This document shows, one piece after another, positions 52,288 through 61,903 of a stretch of 64,000 bases of DNA. The stretch comes from Cellulomonas sp. JZ18 (GTDB lineage: Bacteria > Actinomycetota > Actinomycetes > Actinomycetales > Cellulomonadaceae). The notes beneath the pieces are model-generated. The model did not search any database. It saw nothing but the letters and a program-made list of their open reading frames with translations, and was not told where the DNA came from. Both the position numbers and the translations under genes were made by a program. How positions within the stretch are numbered: the stretch's first letter is position 1; every line of letters starts with the position of its first letter. The stretch lies in contig NZ_CP045245.1 in the NCBI RefSeq assembly GCF_009720485.1, positions 682,001 to 746,000 on the forward strand, given 5' to 3'.

Positions 52288-54069
52288 ATGTGCGGCGTGT
52301 GCGGAGAGGTCACCTTCGACGGGTCCCCGGCGGACCTGCAGGCCGTCGAGCGGATGTCGAAGGTGCTCGCGCCACGGGGACCCGACGGCTCCGGGACGTG
52401 GGTGGACGGGCGCGTCGCCCTGGGGCACCGCAGGCTGGCGATCGTCGACCTGAGCGAGGCCGGTGCGCAGCCGATGGTCGACGACGAGCTCGGCCTCGCC
52501 GTGGTCCTCAACGGGATGGTCTACAACTACCGCGACCTGCGCGAGGAGCTGCGCGGCCACGGCTACCGGTTCACCTCGACCTCCGACACCGAGGTCGTGC
52601 TCGTGGCGTACCACCGGTGGGGCACCGCGTTCGTCGACCACCTGGTCGGCATGTTCGCGGTCGTGGTCGTCGAGCGCGGCACCGGCCGTGTCGTCCTGGC
52701 CCGCGACCGGCTCGGCATCAAGCCGCTCTACCTGAGCCGCACGCCGGGGCGCCTGCGCTTCGCCTCGAGCCTGCCCGCGCTGCTCGAGGCGGGCGACGTC
52801 GACTCCACGCTCGACCCGGTGGCGCTGCACCACTACCTGTCGTGGCGCGCGGTCGGCCCGGCGCCGCGCACGCTGGTGCGCGGGGCCGAGAAGCTGCCGC
52901 CCGCCACCGTCCGCGTCGTCGAGCCGGACGGCACGCAGCGCGACCACCGGTACTGGGCCCCGCGGCACGAGCGCCGGCCCGAGCACGCGGGCTGGTCGGG
53001 GGAGGACTGGGCCGACGCGGTGCAGGACGCGCTGCGCACCGCGGTGCGCCGGCGCACGGTGGCCGACGTGCCCGTGGGCGTGCTGCTGTCCGGCGGGCTC
53101 GACTCGAGCCTCGTCGTGGCGCTGCTCGCCGAGGCGGGGCAGACCGGGCTCGCGAGCTTCTCCATCGGCTTCGAGGCGCCCGGACGCGACGGCGACGAGT
53201 TCCGCTGGTCCGACGCCGTCGCGCGGCACGTCGGCACCGAGCACCACCGCGTCGTCGCGTCCGTGGACGACGTCGTCGCGGCGCTGCCGCACACGGTCGC
53301 GGCGATGTCCGAGCCGATGGTCAGCCACGACACGGTCGCGTTCGACCTGCTCGCGCAGGAGGTGTCCCGGCACGTGCGCGTCGTGCAGTCGGGGCAGGGC
53401 GCGGACGAGGTGTTCGCCGGGTACCACTGGCACGCGCCGCTGCTCGACGTGCCCCGCGCCGACCTGGCGCGGGCGTACGCGGCCCGCTACCTCGAGCGCG
53501 ACCACGCCGACATGGCGCGCCTGCTGCACCCGGCGTGGCACCTCGACGAGGACCCGTCGCGCGCGGTGGTGGCGGAGCACCTCGCCCGTCCCGGCGCGCA
53601 GACGTCGCTCGACGCGGTGCTGCGCCTCGACACCGAGGTGATGCTCGTCGACGACCCCGTCATGCGCCTGGACTCCATGGCGATGGCCTCGGGGCTGGAG
53701 GCGCGCGTGCCGTTCCTCGACCAGGACCTCGTGGAGCTCGCCGCGGCCTGCCCCCCGGAGCTGCTCGCCGCGCAGGGCGGCAAGGGCGTGCTCAAGACGG
53801 TCGCGCGCCGCCTGCTGCCGCCGCACCTCGTCGACCGGCCGAAGGGGTACTTCCCCGTCCCCGCGGTCACGCACCTGGAGGGACCCGTGCTCGACCTGGT
53901 GCGGGACGTCCTGACGTCGCCGACGGCCCGCGAGCGGGGCCTGGTGCGCCCCGAGTACGTGGCGCCCCTGCTGGCCCGCCCGGGGGAGGAGCGCGGGCCG
54001 ACCGGCGTGGACCGGCTGTGGCCGCTGGCGGTTCTGGAGATGTGGCTGCAGGCGCACGGGGTGCGCTGA
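52288..54069 (+). CDS. Asparagine synthase-type amidotransferase, NAGGN-type
   Basis: A 593-residue class II glutamine amidotransferase. Cys2 is the glutaminase nucleophile (MCGVCGEVTF). The synthetase half has SGGLDSS, the PP-loop ATP site. Overall it resembles the enzyme that amidates N-acetylglutaminylglutamine, a compatible dipeptide, for example in SGQGADEVFAGYHW and EPMVSHD. The usual partner, an N-acetylglutaminylglutamine synthetase with GNAT and ATP-grasp domains, is not adjacent here. An ordinary asparagine synthetase is the alternative. It is followed at 21 bases by a ZIP transporter. Confidence 0.85.
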   Translation: MCGVCGEVTFDGSPADLQAVERMSKVLAPRGPDGSGTWVDGRVALGHRRLAIVDLSEAGAQPMVDDELGLAVVLNGMVYNYRDLREELRGHGYRFTSTSDTEVVLVAYHRWGTAFVDHLVGMFAVVVVERGTGRVVLARDRLGIKPLYLSRTPGRLRFASSLPALLEAGDVDSTLDPVALHHYLSWRAVGPAPRTLVRGAEKLPPATVRVVEPDGTQRDHRYWAPRHERRPEHAGWSGEDWADAVQDALRTAVRRRTVADVPVGVLLSGGLDSSLVVALLAEAGQTGLASFSIGFEAPGRDGDEFRWSDAVARHVGTEHHRVVASVDDVVAALPHTVAAMSEPMVSHDTVAFDLLAQEVSRHVRVVQSGQGADEVFAGYHWHAPLLDVPRADLARAYAARYLERDHADMARLLHPAWHLDEDPSRAVVAEHLARPGAQTSLDAVLRLDTEVMLVDDPVMRLDSMAMASGLEARVPFLDQDLVELAAACPPELLAAQGGKGVLKTVARRLLPPHLVDRPKGYFPVPAVTHLEGPVLDLVRDVLTSPTARERGLVRPEYVAPLLARPGEERGPTGVDRLWPLAVLEMWLQAHGVR

Positions 54070-54090
54070 CGGCGGACGGGAGGGCGCGGG

Positions 54091-54840
54091 GTGCCGGTCT
54101 GGCTCGAGGCGGGTCTGTGGGGGCTGGTCGCCGGGGGTGCGCTCGTGCTGGGCGCCCTGGTGGCGTGGTTCGTGCGGGTGCCGCAGAAGGTCGTCGCGGG
54201 CGTCATGGCGTTCGGCGCGGGCGTGCTCATCTCGGCGCTCGCGTTCGACCTGGTCGACGAGGCCGAGCGGACCGGGGGGCTCGCGGCGACCGCCGCGGGG
54301 TTCCTGGGCGGGGCGGTCGCGTACGTCGCGGCGAACGTCGTGCTCGCGCGGCACGGCGCCCGGCACCGCAAGCGGTCGGGTGACCAGCAGCCGCGCGCGG
54401 AGGACGACGCCGGCAGCGGTGCGGCGATCGCGGTGGGCGCGCTGCTCGACGGCGTGCCCGAGTCGGTGGTGCTGGGGCTGTCGCTGCTCGGCGGTGGCGG
54501 CGTGGGCGTCCCCGTGCTCGCGGCCGTCGCGATCTCCAACCTGCCCGAGGGACTGTCGAGCGCCGCGGGCATGCGCCGCAGCGGGCGCCGGGCGGGCTAC
54601 GTGTTCGGCGTGTGGGGCGGCATCGCGCTCGCGAGCGGGGTCGCGGCCGCGCTGGGCGCCCTGCTGCTGCAGGGGGCGTCCGGGGCCGTCGTCGCCGTCA
54701 TCACCGCCGTCGCGGCCGGCGCGATCCTCGCGATGGTCGCCGACACGATGATCCCCGAGGCGTTCGAGCGCACCCACCTGTACGCGGGTCTGCTCGCCAC
54801 CGTCGGCTTCCTGCTGTCGTTCACGATCGAGCGCCTCTGA
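54091..54840 (+). CDS. ZIP family metal transporter
   Basis: A 249-residue membrane protein with eight predicted helices. The metal pathway motifs are GVPESVVLGLSLLGG in helix 4 and NLPEGLSSAAGM in helix 5. A polar loop (about residues 85-115) replaces the usual His-rich loop. It would import zinc or another divalent ion. The GTG start has GGGAGG about 7 bases upstream. Confidence 0.9.
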   Translation: MPVWLEAGLWGLVAGGALVLGALVAWFVRVPQKVVAGVMAFGAGVLISALAFDLVDEAERTGGLAATAAGFLGGAVAYVAANVVLARHGARHRKRSGDQQPRAEDDAGSGAAIAVGALLDGVPESVVLGLSLLGGGGVGVPVLAAVAISNLPEGLSSAAGMRRSGRRAGYVFGVWGGIALASGVAAALGALLLQGASGAVVAVITAVAAGAILAMVADTMIPEAFERTHLYAGLLATVGFLLSFTIERL

Positions 54841-54901
54841 CCGTCGCCCACCGGCGCGTCCTCCCGTACGCCCCGGCGCCGGTCGCCGCGGGACGGGGCG
54901 G

Positions 54902-55447
54902 TCAGGCGCGGTAGCGGTCCAGGACCGTCGGCGCGTCCGCCGGCGCCGGCTCGACGACGATCGCGTCCCCGGCCGCCACCGCGCCGCCGCGCACGACGCG
55001 CAGGTAGGCGCCCAGCCGCCCCTCGGCGCCGAACCGCCTGACCCAGCCCCGCTCGTCCGCCCCGCCGACCCAGCGGGCGAACGTCGCGCACGGGGTGCGA
55101 GGGCCGGTCACCTCGAGGACGACGCGCGCGCCGACGTGCCAGCGCTCGCCGACCCGCGCCGCGTTCGGGTCCAGCCCCGCGACCCGCAGGTTCTCGCCGA
55201 ACCAGCCCGGGTGCAGGTCGCGTCCGAGCTCGCCGGCCCAGAACTGCGCGTCGTCCTGGCCGTAGGCGTACACCGCCTGCTCGAGCCCGCCGTGGTGCTT
55301 GCGGTTCGCCTGGACGTCGCCGCGCAGCCCGTACGGCCCGACCTTCACCGGCCCGTCCACGGTCCGCTTGTCGATCGCCGTGACGCCCTGGGAGCCGGCG
55401 TCGGGGCGGAGGGCGTGGACGGCGCAGACGGCGAGCAGGGTGGGCAC
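54902..55447 (-). CDS. MOSC domain-containing protein
   Basis: A 181-residue protein. The MOSC domain includes GLRGDVQANRKHHGGLEQAVYAY, FGENLRVAGLD and the conserved Cys in GPRTPCATFARWV, which in the family binds sulfur or the molybdenum cofactor. It might act in cofactor sulfuration or nitrogen-compound reduction. The GTG start follows TACGCT by 6 bases (leaderless). Confidence 0.9.
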   Translation of the reverse strand: MPTLLAVCAVHALRPDAGSQGVTAIDKRTVDGPVKVGPYGLRGDVQANRKHHGGLEQAVYAYGQDDAQFWAGELGRDLHPGWFGENLRVAGLDPNAARVGERWHVGARVVLEVTGPRTPCATFARWVGGADERGWVRRFGAEGRLGAYLRVVRGGAVAAGDAIVVEPAPADAPTVLDRYRA

Positions 55448-55453
55448 CGGCTC

Positions 55454-55459
55454 AGCGTA
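55454..55459 (-). promoter_or_regulatory. Leaderless -10 TACGCT of the MOSC gene
   Basis: TACGCT on the minus strand, 6 bases before the GTG. Confidence 0.55.
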
Positions 55460-55535
55460 GGCGGGCCGCCGCGGTGCCCGTTCACCCGCACGGACGGTCG
55501 GCCGACCCGGCCGCGCGGCCTGGGAGGATCCGACC

Positions 55536-55541
55536 TAGCCT
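55536..55541 (+). promoter_or_regulatory. Leaderless -10 TAGCCT of the GH3 gene
   Basis: TAGCCT is 6 bases before a GTG, with no Shine-Dalgarno. Confidence 0.55.
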
Positions 55542-55547
55542 GCTGCG

Positions 55548-56881
55548 GTGACCAGCCCGCCCCCGTGCCCGAGCCGTCGCAGGACGCGGCCGGCGGGGCT
55601 CCCCGGCACGCCCGGCGGCCGGGTCGGGCCGGGGCGCGGGCGGCAGGGCTCGCGGCGCTCGCGCTCGCGTCCCTCGGTGCGGCGTCGCTCGTCCCGATGG
55701 CGGTGGGGGAGGACACCGCGGTGCCGGTGACGACCGCGCCGGCGGAGCGTCGCGCCCCGGCCCGCACGCCCACGCCCACCCCCACGCCCACGTGCACGCC
55801 CGCGCCCCTCGAGCAGCGCGCCGCCGCGACGCTCGTCGTCGGGCTGCCGGGCGTCCGCTCGGCCGACGACCCCCTGGCGCAGGAGGTCGTCGCGCTCGGC
55901 GTCGGCGGGGTGTTCCTGTCCGAGCCGAACGTGGACGACGCGGAGCAGGTCGCCGCGCTCACGGCGGGTCTGCGGGCGGCGGCGGGGCGGCCCCTGCTGG
56001 TCTCCACCGACGAGGAGTCCGGGCGGGTCGCGCTGATGCGGGACGTCGTCGGCGCGGGCCCCTCGCCCCGCCGCATGGCCCAGCGTGAGACCCCCGAGGA
56101 GGTGCGGGCCCGCGCGGCGCGGACCGGCACCGCGCTCGCGGCCGTCGGCGTCGACCTCGACCTCGCGCCCGTGCTCGACCTCGACGACGGCCCGGCCGGC
56201 GGTGTCATCGGCGACCGCTCGTTCAGCGCCGACCCCGCGACGGCGGCCGCCTACGGGCTCGCGTACGCGCACGGCCTGGCCGACGCCGGCGTCACGCCGA
56301 CCGTCAAGCACTTCCCCGGGCACGGCCGCTCGACCGTCGACTCCCACCGGGAGTCCTCGCTCGTCGAGGCCGGTGTCGACGAGCTCGCCGCGACCGACCT
56401 GCTGCCGTTCCAGCAGGCGGTCGACGCCGGGGTCCCCGTCGTCATGCTCAACCACCTGCAGTACGCGGCGCTCGACCCCGAGCTGCCGGCCTCGCTGAGC
56501 CCGCGCGCCTACGCGCTCCTGCGCGACATGGGCTTCGAGGGCGTGGCGATCACGGACTCCGTGGGCATGGGCGCCGTGAACCTGCGCTGGGACTTCCCGG
56601 CGGCGGCCGTGGCCGCGGTCGGCGCGGGCGCCGACGCGGTGCTCGCGACCGACGGACGCCAGGCGGTGCGCATGCGCGACGCGCTCGTCGAGGCCGTGCG
56701 CACGGGCGCGCTGCCGGAGGAGAGGCTGTCGGAGGCGGCGGCGCGCGTCACCGCGCTCGCGGGCGGGGACGCGGGTGCGATGTCCTGCCTCGACGTGGAG
56801 CTGCCCTCGTTCGGGCCGGGTGCCGCGGGCGCGGCGCCGGACGCCGTGCCGCCCGGGGCCGCGCCCACCCGCGTCCCCTGA
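55548..56881 (+). CDS. GH3 beta-N-acetylglucosaminidase/phosphorylase, NagZ type; frameshift as sequenced
   Basis: About 445 residues with one base bridged in the C run 55560-55564. An N-terminal helix (GLAALALASLGAASLVPMAVG) suggests a membrane anchor or signal, then a Pro/Thr linker. The GH3 domain has KHFPGHGRSTVDSH, in which the His acts as acid/base in NagZ enzymes, and ITDSVGMGAV with the nucleophile Asp. It would trim N-acetylhexosamines from wall fragments; related Cellulomonas enzymes act as phosphorylases. The family C-terminal domain is absent. An in-frame GTG at 55565 is an alternative start. Confidence 0.86.
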
Positions 56882-56914
56882 CCGCCCTGGGTCGCGCCGG
56901 GAACGTGCACGTCT

Positions 56915-56933
56915 AAACGTTTGAATCGTTGCA
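56915..56933. promoter_or_regulatory. LacI-type operator-like elements upstream of GH43
   Basis: AAACGTTT is a perfect palindrome at 56915-56922. It overlaps TTTGAATCGTTGCA, whose complement TGCAACGATTCAAA matches 11 of 14 bases of the element upstream of the opposing GH43 gene (61585-61598). Inferred operator. Confidence 0.45.
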
Positions 56934-57100
56934 GGGCGCCGCTGCTCCGCACTAGGCCTGTCGCACTGCACGCAGGCACCGGCGCACCGACGCGCGGTGG
57001 CGCAGCGGCAGGCCGCACGAGGCGGGGCGAGCAGCCCTGACCCGGTGCGGGGCACGTCCCTCCGTCCCGTCCTCCGCGCCCGCACCCCTCGCACGTCGGA

Positions 57101-57114
57101 TGTGAGCGCTCACA
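57101..57114. promoter_or_regulatory. Perfect LacI-family palindrome TGTGAGCGCTCACA
   Basis: A perfect 14-base palindrome 15 bases before the start of the GH43 arabinofuranosidase gene. Its GAGCGCTC centre is the classic LacI/CebR-type operator core of actinobacteria. It would block transcription or translation start when bound. Confidence 0.75.
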
Positions 57115-57129
57115 AGCGAAAGGGCCGAC

Positions 57130-59053
57130 ATGCCCCCGTCCTCATCCACCACACGCCGCCGCACGCTCCTCGAACGTCTCGCCGCCGTGCTGGCGGCCGC
57201 GGGCCTCGCGGTCGCCGCGCTCGTGGCCCTCGCCCCGGCGCCCGCGGGCGCCGTCGGCGAGCAGACCGTCCGCAACCCCCTGCTGCCCGACGGCGCCGAC
57301 CCGTGGCTGCAGTTCCACGACGGCAGCTACTACCTCGCCACGACCACCTGGAGCTCCCAGCTGGTCATGCGCAAGTCCCCGACGCTCGCCGGCCTGCGCA
57401 CCGCCGCCCCCGTGCACGTGTGGTCCGAGACCGCGGCGGACAGCGGCTTCAACTTCTGGGCGCCCGAGTTCCACCGGCTGACCGGCCCGAACGGCACCCG
57501 CTGGTACCTCATGTTCACCTCGGGTACGAGCGCGAACCTCGACGGCCAGAAGCTGCGCGTCCTGGAGAGCGCCGGCGACGACCCCATGGGCCCCTACACG
57601 TTCCGCCAGCACCCCGATGCCGAGCACCTGGAACATCGACGGCACCTACCTGACCGTGGGCAACCAGCTCTACCTGCTGTGGAGCGAGTGGCAGGGCCCG
57701 GACCAGAGCATCTGGATCTCCCGGATGAGCAACCCGTGGACCGTCACGGGCGCGCGCGTGCTGATCTCGCGGCCCACGCACTCCTGGGAGACGCAGGGCG
57801 GCCGGGTGAACGAGGCGCCCGAGGTGATCCAGCGCAACGGGCGCACGCACGTCGTCTTCTCGGCGAGCTCGTGCACCACACCGGACTACACGCTCGGTCT
57901 GCTCACCCTGACCGGCACCGACCCGATGTCCGCGTCCTCGTGGACCAAGCGCTCCACCCCCGTCTTCCAGCGAGCCAACGGCGTGTACGGGCCGGGGCAC
58001 AACGGCTTCTTCCGCTCGCCCGACGGCACGCAGGACTGGATCGTCTACCACGCCAACGCCGCCGCCGGCCAGGGCTGCGGCAGCACCCGGTCGACGCGTG
58101 CGCAGCCCTTCACCTGGGCGGCCGACGGCACACCGAGCTTCGGTGCACCCGTCTCCACCAGCACCGACCTCGCGGTCCCCTCGGGCGAGACGGGACCCAT
58201 CACGGCCGCGGTCGAGGGGGCCGCCTGGACGGTCGTCAACCGCAGCTCCGGCCGCTGCGCGGGCGTGGCCGGCGGCTCGACGGCCGACGGCACCACCGTC
58301 GCCCAGCAGGGCTGCGACACCGCGGCGAGCCGCTGGGTCCTCGACCCGACCGCCGACGGGTACTACCGGCTCGTGAACAAGGCGAGCAACAAGGTGCTCG
58401 ACGCGGCGGACTGCGGCACCGCGGACGGCACGGACGTGCGGCAGTGGGCGTGGCTCGACAACGCGTGCCAGCAGTGGCAGGTCACGCCGACGACCGACGG
58501 CTGGTCGCGGCTGACCAACCGGGCCAGCGGCAAGGTCCTCGACCTGGCCGACTGCTCCGCGTCGGACGGCGCGAACGTGCGCCTCTGGGCGGCCGACGGC
58601 ACGGCCTGCCAGGAGTGGCGGCTCGCGCCCGCCGGCACGGTGGCGGTCGTGAGCAGCCAGAGCGGCAAGGTCCTCGACGTGGCGGACTGCTCGACGGCCG
58701 CGGGCGCGTCCGTGCGGGCGTGGACGTGGAACGGCGCGGCGTGCCAGCGGTGGACGTTCACGCACACCGACAGCGGGTACTACCGCGTGCAGCCCGCGTC
58801 GGCGTCCGGCAGCTGCCTCGCCGTGGCGTCGGGGTCGTCGGCCGACGGTGCGGCGCTGCAGCAGGGCGCCTGCTCGGGCGCGGCGAGCCAGTGGCGCGTC
58901 GACCCGCTGGCCGACGGGTCGGTGCGGCTCGTCGCCCGCCACAGCGGCAGGGCGCTCGACCTGGCGAGCTGCGGGCTGGCGACCGGCAACGCGCTCGTCC
59001 AGTGGGCCTGGCTGGACAACATCTGCCAGCGGTTCACGCTGCGGGCGGTCTGA
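57130..59053 (+). CDS. Secreted GH43 exo-alpha-1,5-L-arabinofuranosidase with CBM13 modules; frameshift as sequenced
   Basis: About 640 residues with one C removed from the run 57612-57615. A signal peptide (about residues 1-42) leads to a five-bladed GH43 domain. Its first blade starts LLPDGADPWLQFHDGSYYLATTTW (catalytic base Asp in GADPW) and the Glu in VNEAPEVI is likely the acid, as in GH43 subfamily 26. The C-terminal half has two ricin B-type lectin regions with repeated QxW-like motifs. It would release arabinose from arabinan. A LacI-type palindrome lies upstream; a shared terminator follows. Confidence 0.88.
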
Positions 59054-59064
59054 GCCCGGGCAGC

Positions 59065-59103
59065 GAGCGGGGGTGGGGCGGCCGGGCCGCCCCACCCCCG
59101 CTC
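59065..59103. terminator. Bidirectional terminator between the two GH43 genes
   Basis: An 18-base perfect stem around a 3-base loop (CGG) lies 12 bases after one stop and 7 bases after the other. Confidence 0.9.
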
Positions 59104-59109
59104 GTCCGG

Positions 59110-61500
59110 TCAGCGGGCCGCGAGTGCCGCGACCTCCGCGGCCGTCAGCGCGCCGCGGTGCACCTGCAGCTCGTCGACGGCGCCCGTGAAGGGCGTGTCC
59201 CACCAGTTGACCCCGAGCGTGAAGGTGCCGGTGGGTGTGGTGAGGACCTGGGGGAAGCCGGTGCCGGAGAAGCGCTCCTCACCGTCGACGTAGACCGTGA
59301 TGTCGCCGCCGTCGACCGTGTAGGCCAGGTGCGTCCACTCGCCGACGGGGACCTGCCCGCCCGTGCTCGCGTCGTACCAGGACGTGCTGCCGGCCCACAC
59401 CATCGTCGTGCCGTCGGGTCCGCGCGGGACGAGGCTCACCCAGCCCTGGTCGTCCCGTGCGGCGAAGAAGGTCGTCGTGTACTGCGTGATCACGTCGGGG
59501 CGGACCCACAGCGCGGCCGAGTACGACGGTCCGTCGACGAGCCCGGTGGGCAGCTGCACGCCGCTCGCGCCGTCGAGGTGCACGGCCTGGCCGTGCACGC
59601 CCGGCACGTACGTGACGGTGCCGCCCGTGGTCCCGATGCGCGGGCCCGTGACCGTCGCGGCGGGGTGGGTGCCGGACGCGTCGGCGAGGTCGCCCTCGAA
59701 GGACCAGGCCCCCGCGAGGCCGCCGGGCGTGCGTTCCAGCACCGTGACCGTGAACGTCGCGGTGGCCGTGCGGTTCCCGTTGCGGACCGTCGCCGTGAGC
59801 GTCACCGTGGCGTCGCCCTCACCGTGCGCCGGACGGGTCACGTCCCCGCTGGGGGAGACGACCGTCGGGTCGCTCGACCCCCACGTGATCGTGGTGCCCT
59901 GCGTCCCGGTCGTGGGCAGGGTGAGGTCCGCGACGACGGCCGAGGTGTCGCCCAGGTCGAGGTCGGCCACGACGGCCCGGACGGCCTCGCGCGGCGTCAT
60001 CGTCTCGACCGCGCTGCCCCACAGCGAGACGCCGGCGCGGGACTGCACGGTGAACGTGACGACCCACTCCTGCCGGTCGGGCTGCCACTGCCGCAGCAGC
60101 GCGCCGTCGTAGCGGGCGCCGTCGACCTCCAGCCGCAGGCGGTCGCGGCCCTCGAGCCGCCAGCGCCCCTCGCGGTCGCCGCTCACGCGCCCGTTCGGCT
60201 CGAGGCGGACGTCGACCGCGCGGGTGACGTCGGCGGAGATCGCCTTGCCGTGGTCGACCAGCGCGTAGTCGCCGACGACGTCCGCGAGGCGGAACCGCTC
60301 GGGCCGGTCGGTGAGCGGCGGTGGCGGCGCGTCCCCGGCGTACCGGTAGGGCGCGACGACCGGCCAGCCGTCCGCGGTCATCCGCATCTCGTGCACGCGG
60401 ACGTTGTGCGTCTCGCCCTGCCCGGGGAACCGGCTGTGGAAGACGAGGAAGTGCGCACCGGTCTCCGGGTCGGTGTACGTCGAGTTGTGCCCGGGGGAGA
60501 CGTACCCGGTGCCCGGGCCCGTGCCCGGGTCCCCGACCTCCCGCTGGAACAGGTGGTTGCCCATCACCTTGACGCCGTACGGCTCGATCGACGCGTCGTC
60601 GAACAGCGGCAGCGACGGGTCGGATCGGACCTCCGACATCGGGTTGCCCTCGGCGTCGACGTACGGGCCGTCGGGGTTCTGGGACCGGGCGACGCGCATG
60701 TTGTAGCCGCCGCTCGCGTCCAGCCCGCCGAACGAGAGGAACAGGTAGTAGTAGCCGGTGCCCTCGTCGAACATGATGTTCGGCGCCTCGATGCGGCTGT
60801 GGTTGCCGCCCACCAGGTGCTTCCCGTACCCCTGGCCGGGCACCGGAAGGCCGGTCTCCTCGTCCATCTCGAGGATGAAGACGCCCCCGGAGTAGGACCC
60901 GTAGACCATCCAGAGGTCGCCCTCGGCGTCGTAGAAGGTGTCCGGGTCGACGACGTTGGGGTGGACGCGCGCGTCGTAGGGCGTGCCGTCGTCGCTGGGC
61001 TGCTCGTGCTCCTCGTGCCCCGAGCGCAGGATGATGCCGAGGTCCTCGTAGGGCCCGTCGACGTCGTCCGCCACGGCGACGCCCATCGCGGAGCGCGGGG
61101 AGTCCCCGCGGCAGGCGTTGTAGTACATGTAGTAGCGGCCGTCGGCGAGCTGGATGACGTCCGCGGCCCAGAGCGTGTCGGTCTGCGCCCACGCGAGCGT
61201 CTCGGCGAGCTCGGTGGTGACGTCCTCGAAGATCGGGTTCTCGGGCGTGACGCCGGCCGCCACCTGGTCCCAGTGCATGAGGTCGTCCGTCCTGGCGACC
61301 TGCAGGTGGGAGCCGAACACCCAGATCTCGTCGTCGGCGACGACGACGGACGGGTCGTGGACGGTCGCGTCGGTGAACGTGGGTACCGGTGCCGCGGCGG
61401 CGGGCGCGGCCCCCGCGGTGGCGAGCGCCGTGGCGGCGAGGGCCCCGGCGGCGGTCATGGTGGCGAGGGTGCGGACGGGTGTGCGGGCGCGTGTGGTCAC
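59110..61500 (-). CDS. Secreted GH43 arabinanase with Ig-like and LamG domains
   Basis: A 796-residue enzyme, complete in one frame. The signal peptide ends about residue 36. The GH43 domain begins TFTDATVHDPSVVVADDEIW, where the Asp is the catalytic base; the Glu in SRIEAPNIMF is likely the acid. A beta-sandwich follows, then an atrophied bacterial Ig-like repeat (DLTLPTTGTQGTTITWGSSDPTVV) and a C-terminal LamG-like concanavalin domain (AALWVRPDVITQYTTTFF). The layout matches long endo-alpha-1,5-L-arabinanases. The GTG start has AGGAG 6 bases upstream. It may act with the convergent exo-enzyme. Confidence 0.9.
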   Translation of the reverse strand: MTTRARTPVRTLATMTAAGALAATALATAGAAPAAAAPVPTFTDATVHDPSVVVADDEIWVFGSHLQVARTDDLMHWDQVAAGVTPENPIFEDVTTELAETLAWAQTDTLWAADVIQLADGRYYMYYNACRGDSPRSAMGVAVADDVDGPYEDLGIILRSGHEEHEQPSDDGTPYDARVHPNVVDPDTFYDAEGDLWMVYGSYSGGVFILEMDEETGLPVPGQGYGKHLVGGNHSRIEAPNIMFDEGTGYYYLFLSFGGLDASGGYNMRVARSQNPDGPYVDAEGNPMSEVRSDPSLPLFDDASIEPYGVKVMGNHLFQREVGDPGTGPGTGYVSPGHNSTYTDPETGAHFLVFHSRFPGQGETHNVRVHEMRMTADGWPVVAPYRYAGDAPPPPLTDRPERFRLADVVGDYALVDHGKAISADVTRAVDVRLEPNGRVSGDREGRWRLEGRDRLRLEVDGARYDGALLRQWQPDRQEWVVTFTVQSRAGVSLWGSAVETMTPREAVRAVVADLDLGDTSAVVADLTLPTTGTQGTTITWGSSDPTVVSPSGDVTRPAHGEGDATVTLTATVRNGNRTATATFTVTVLERTPGGLAGAWSFEGDLADASGTHPAATVTGPRIGTTGGTVTYVPGVHGQAVHLDGASGVQLPTGLVDGPSYSAALWVRPDVITQYTTTFFAARDDQGWVSLVPRGPDGTTMVWAGSTSWYDASTGGQVPVGEWTHLAYTVDGGDITVYVDGEERFSGTGFPQVLTTPTGTFTLGVNWWDTPFTGAVDELQVHRGALTAAEVAALAAR

Positions 61501-61582
61501 GGCGTTCTCCTGGTGCAGCGCTGGACGCAGGGGAGCCCACGGGCGGTCGTGCCGGGGTTCCGCTCACGACGGTAGGACGCCG

Positions 61583-61596
61583 TTGCAACGTTGTAA
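61583..61596. promoter_or_regulatory. Near-palindromic LacI-type operator of the arabinanase gene
   Basis: TTGCAACGTTGTAA has a CAACGTTG perfect core and one mismatched pair outside it, about 85 bases before the start codon. Inferred operator for a LacI-family regulator of arabinan use. Confidence 0.5.
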
Positions 61597-61903
61597 AGGG
61601 ACGGATCCGGCAGGACGCACGGACCTGCGACCCGCCGGCGCTCGTCCTGACGCCGGTGCCCGGGCCCTTCCGCCCCCCGCCGCCCGCCCTCGTGCGTCCC
61701 GGCCGTTCGTCGTCATGAAGCCTCGCCCGTCGTCCTCGTGAAGCACTGGCGACACCAGGCGTCCACAACGCTGCACGCGACGCGGCGCGTCGGTGCGCGT
61801 CCCGGATGGGTGACACTCGACGACGCGGGGCGCGTCCGTGTCGGGGGCCACCGGCCCCCGGTCGCACGCCCGGCGTCCCCCAGCTCACGATCGGAGCCCG
61901 CCC

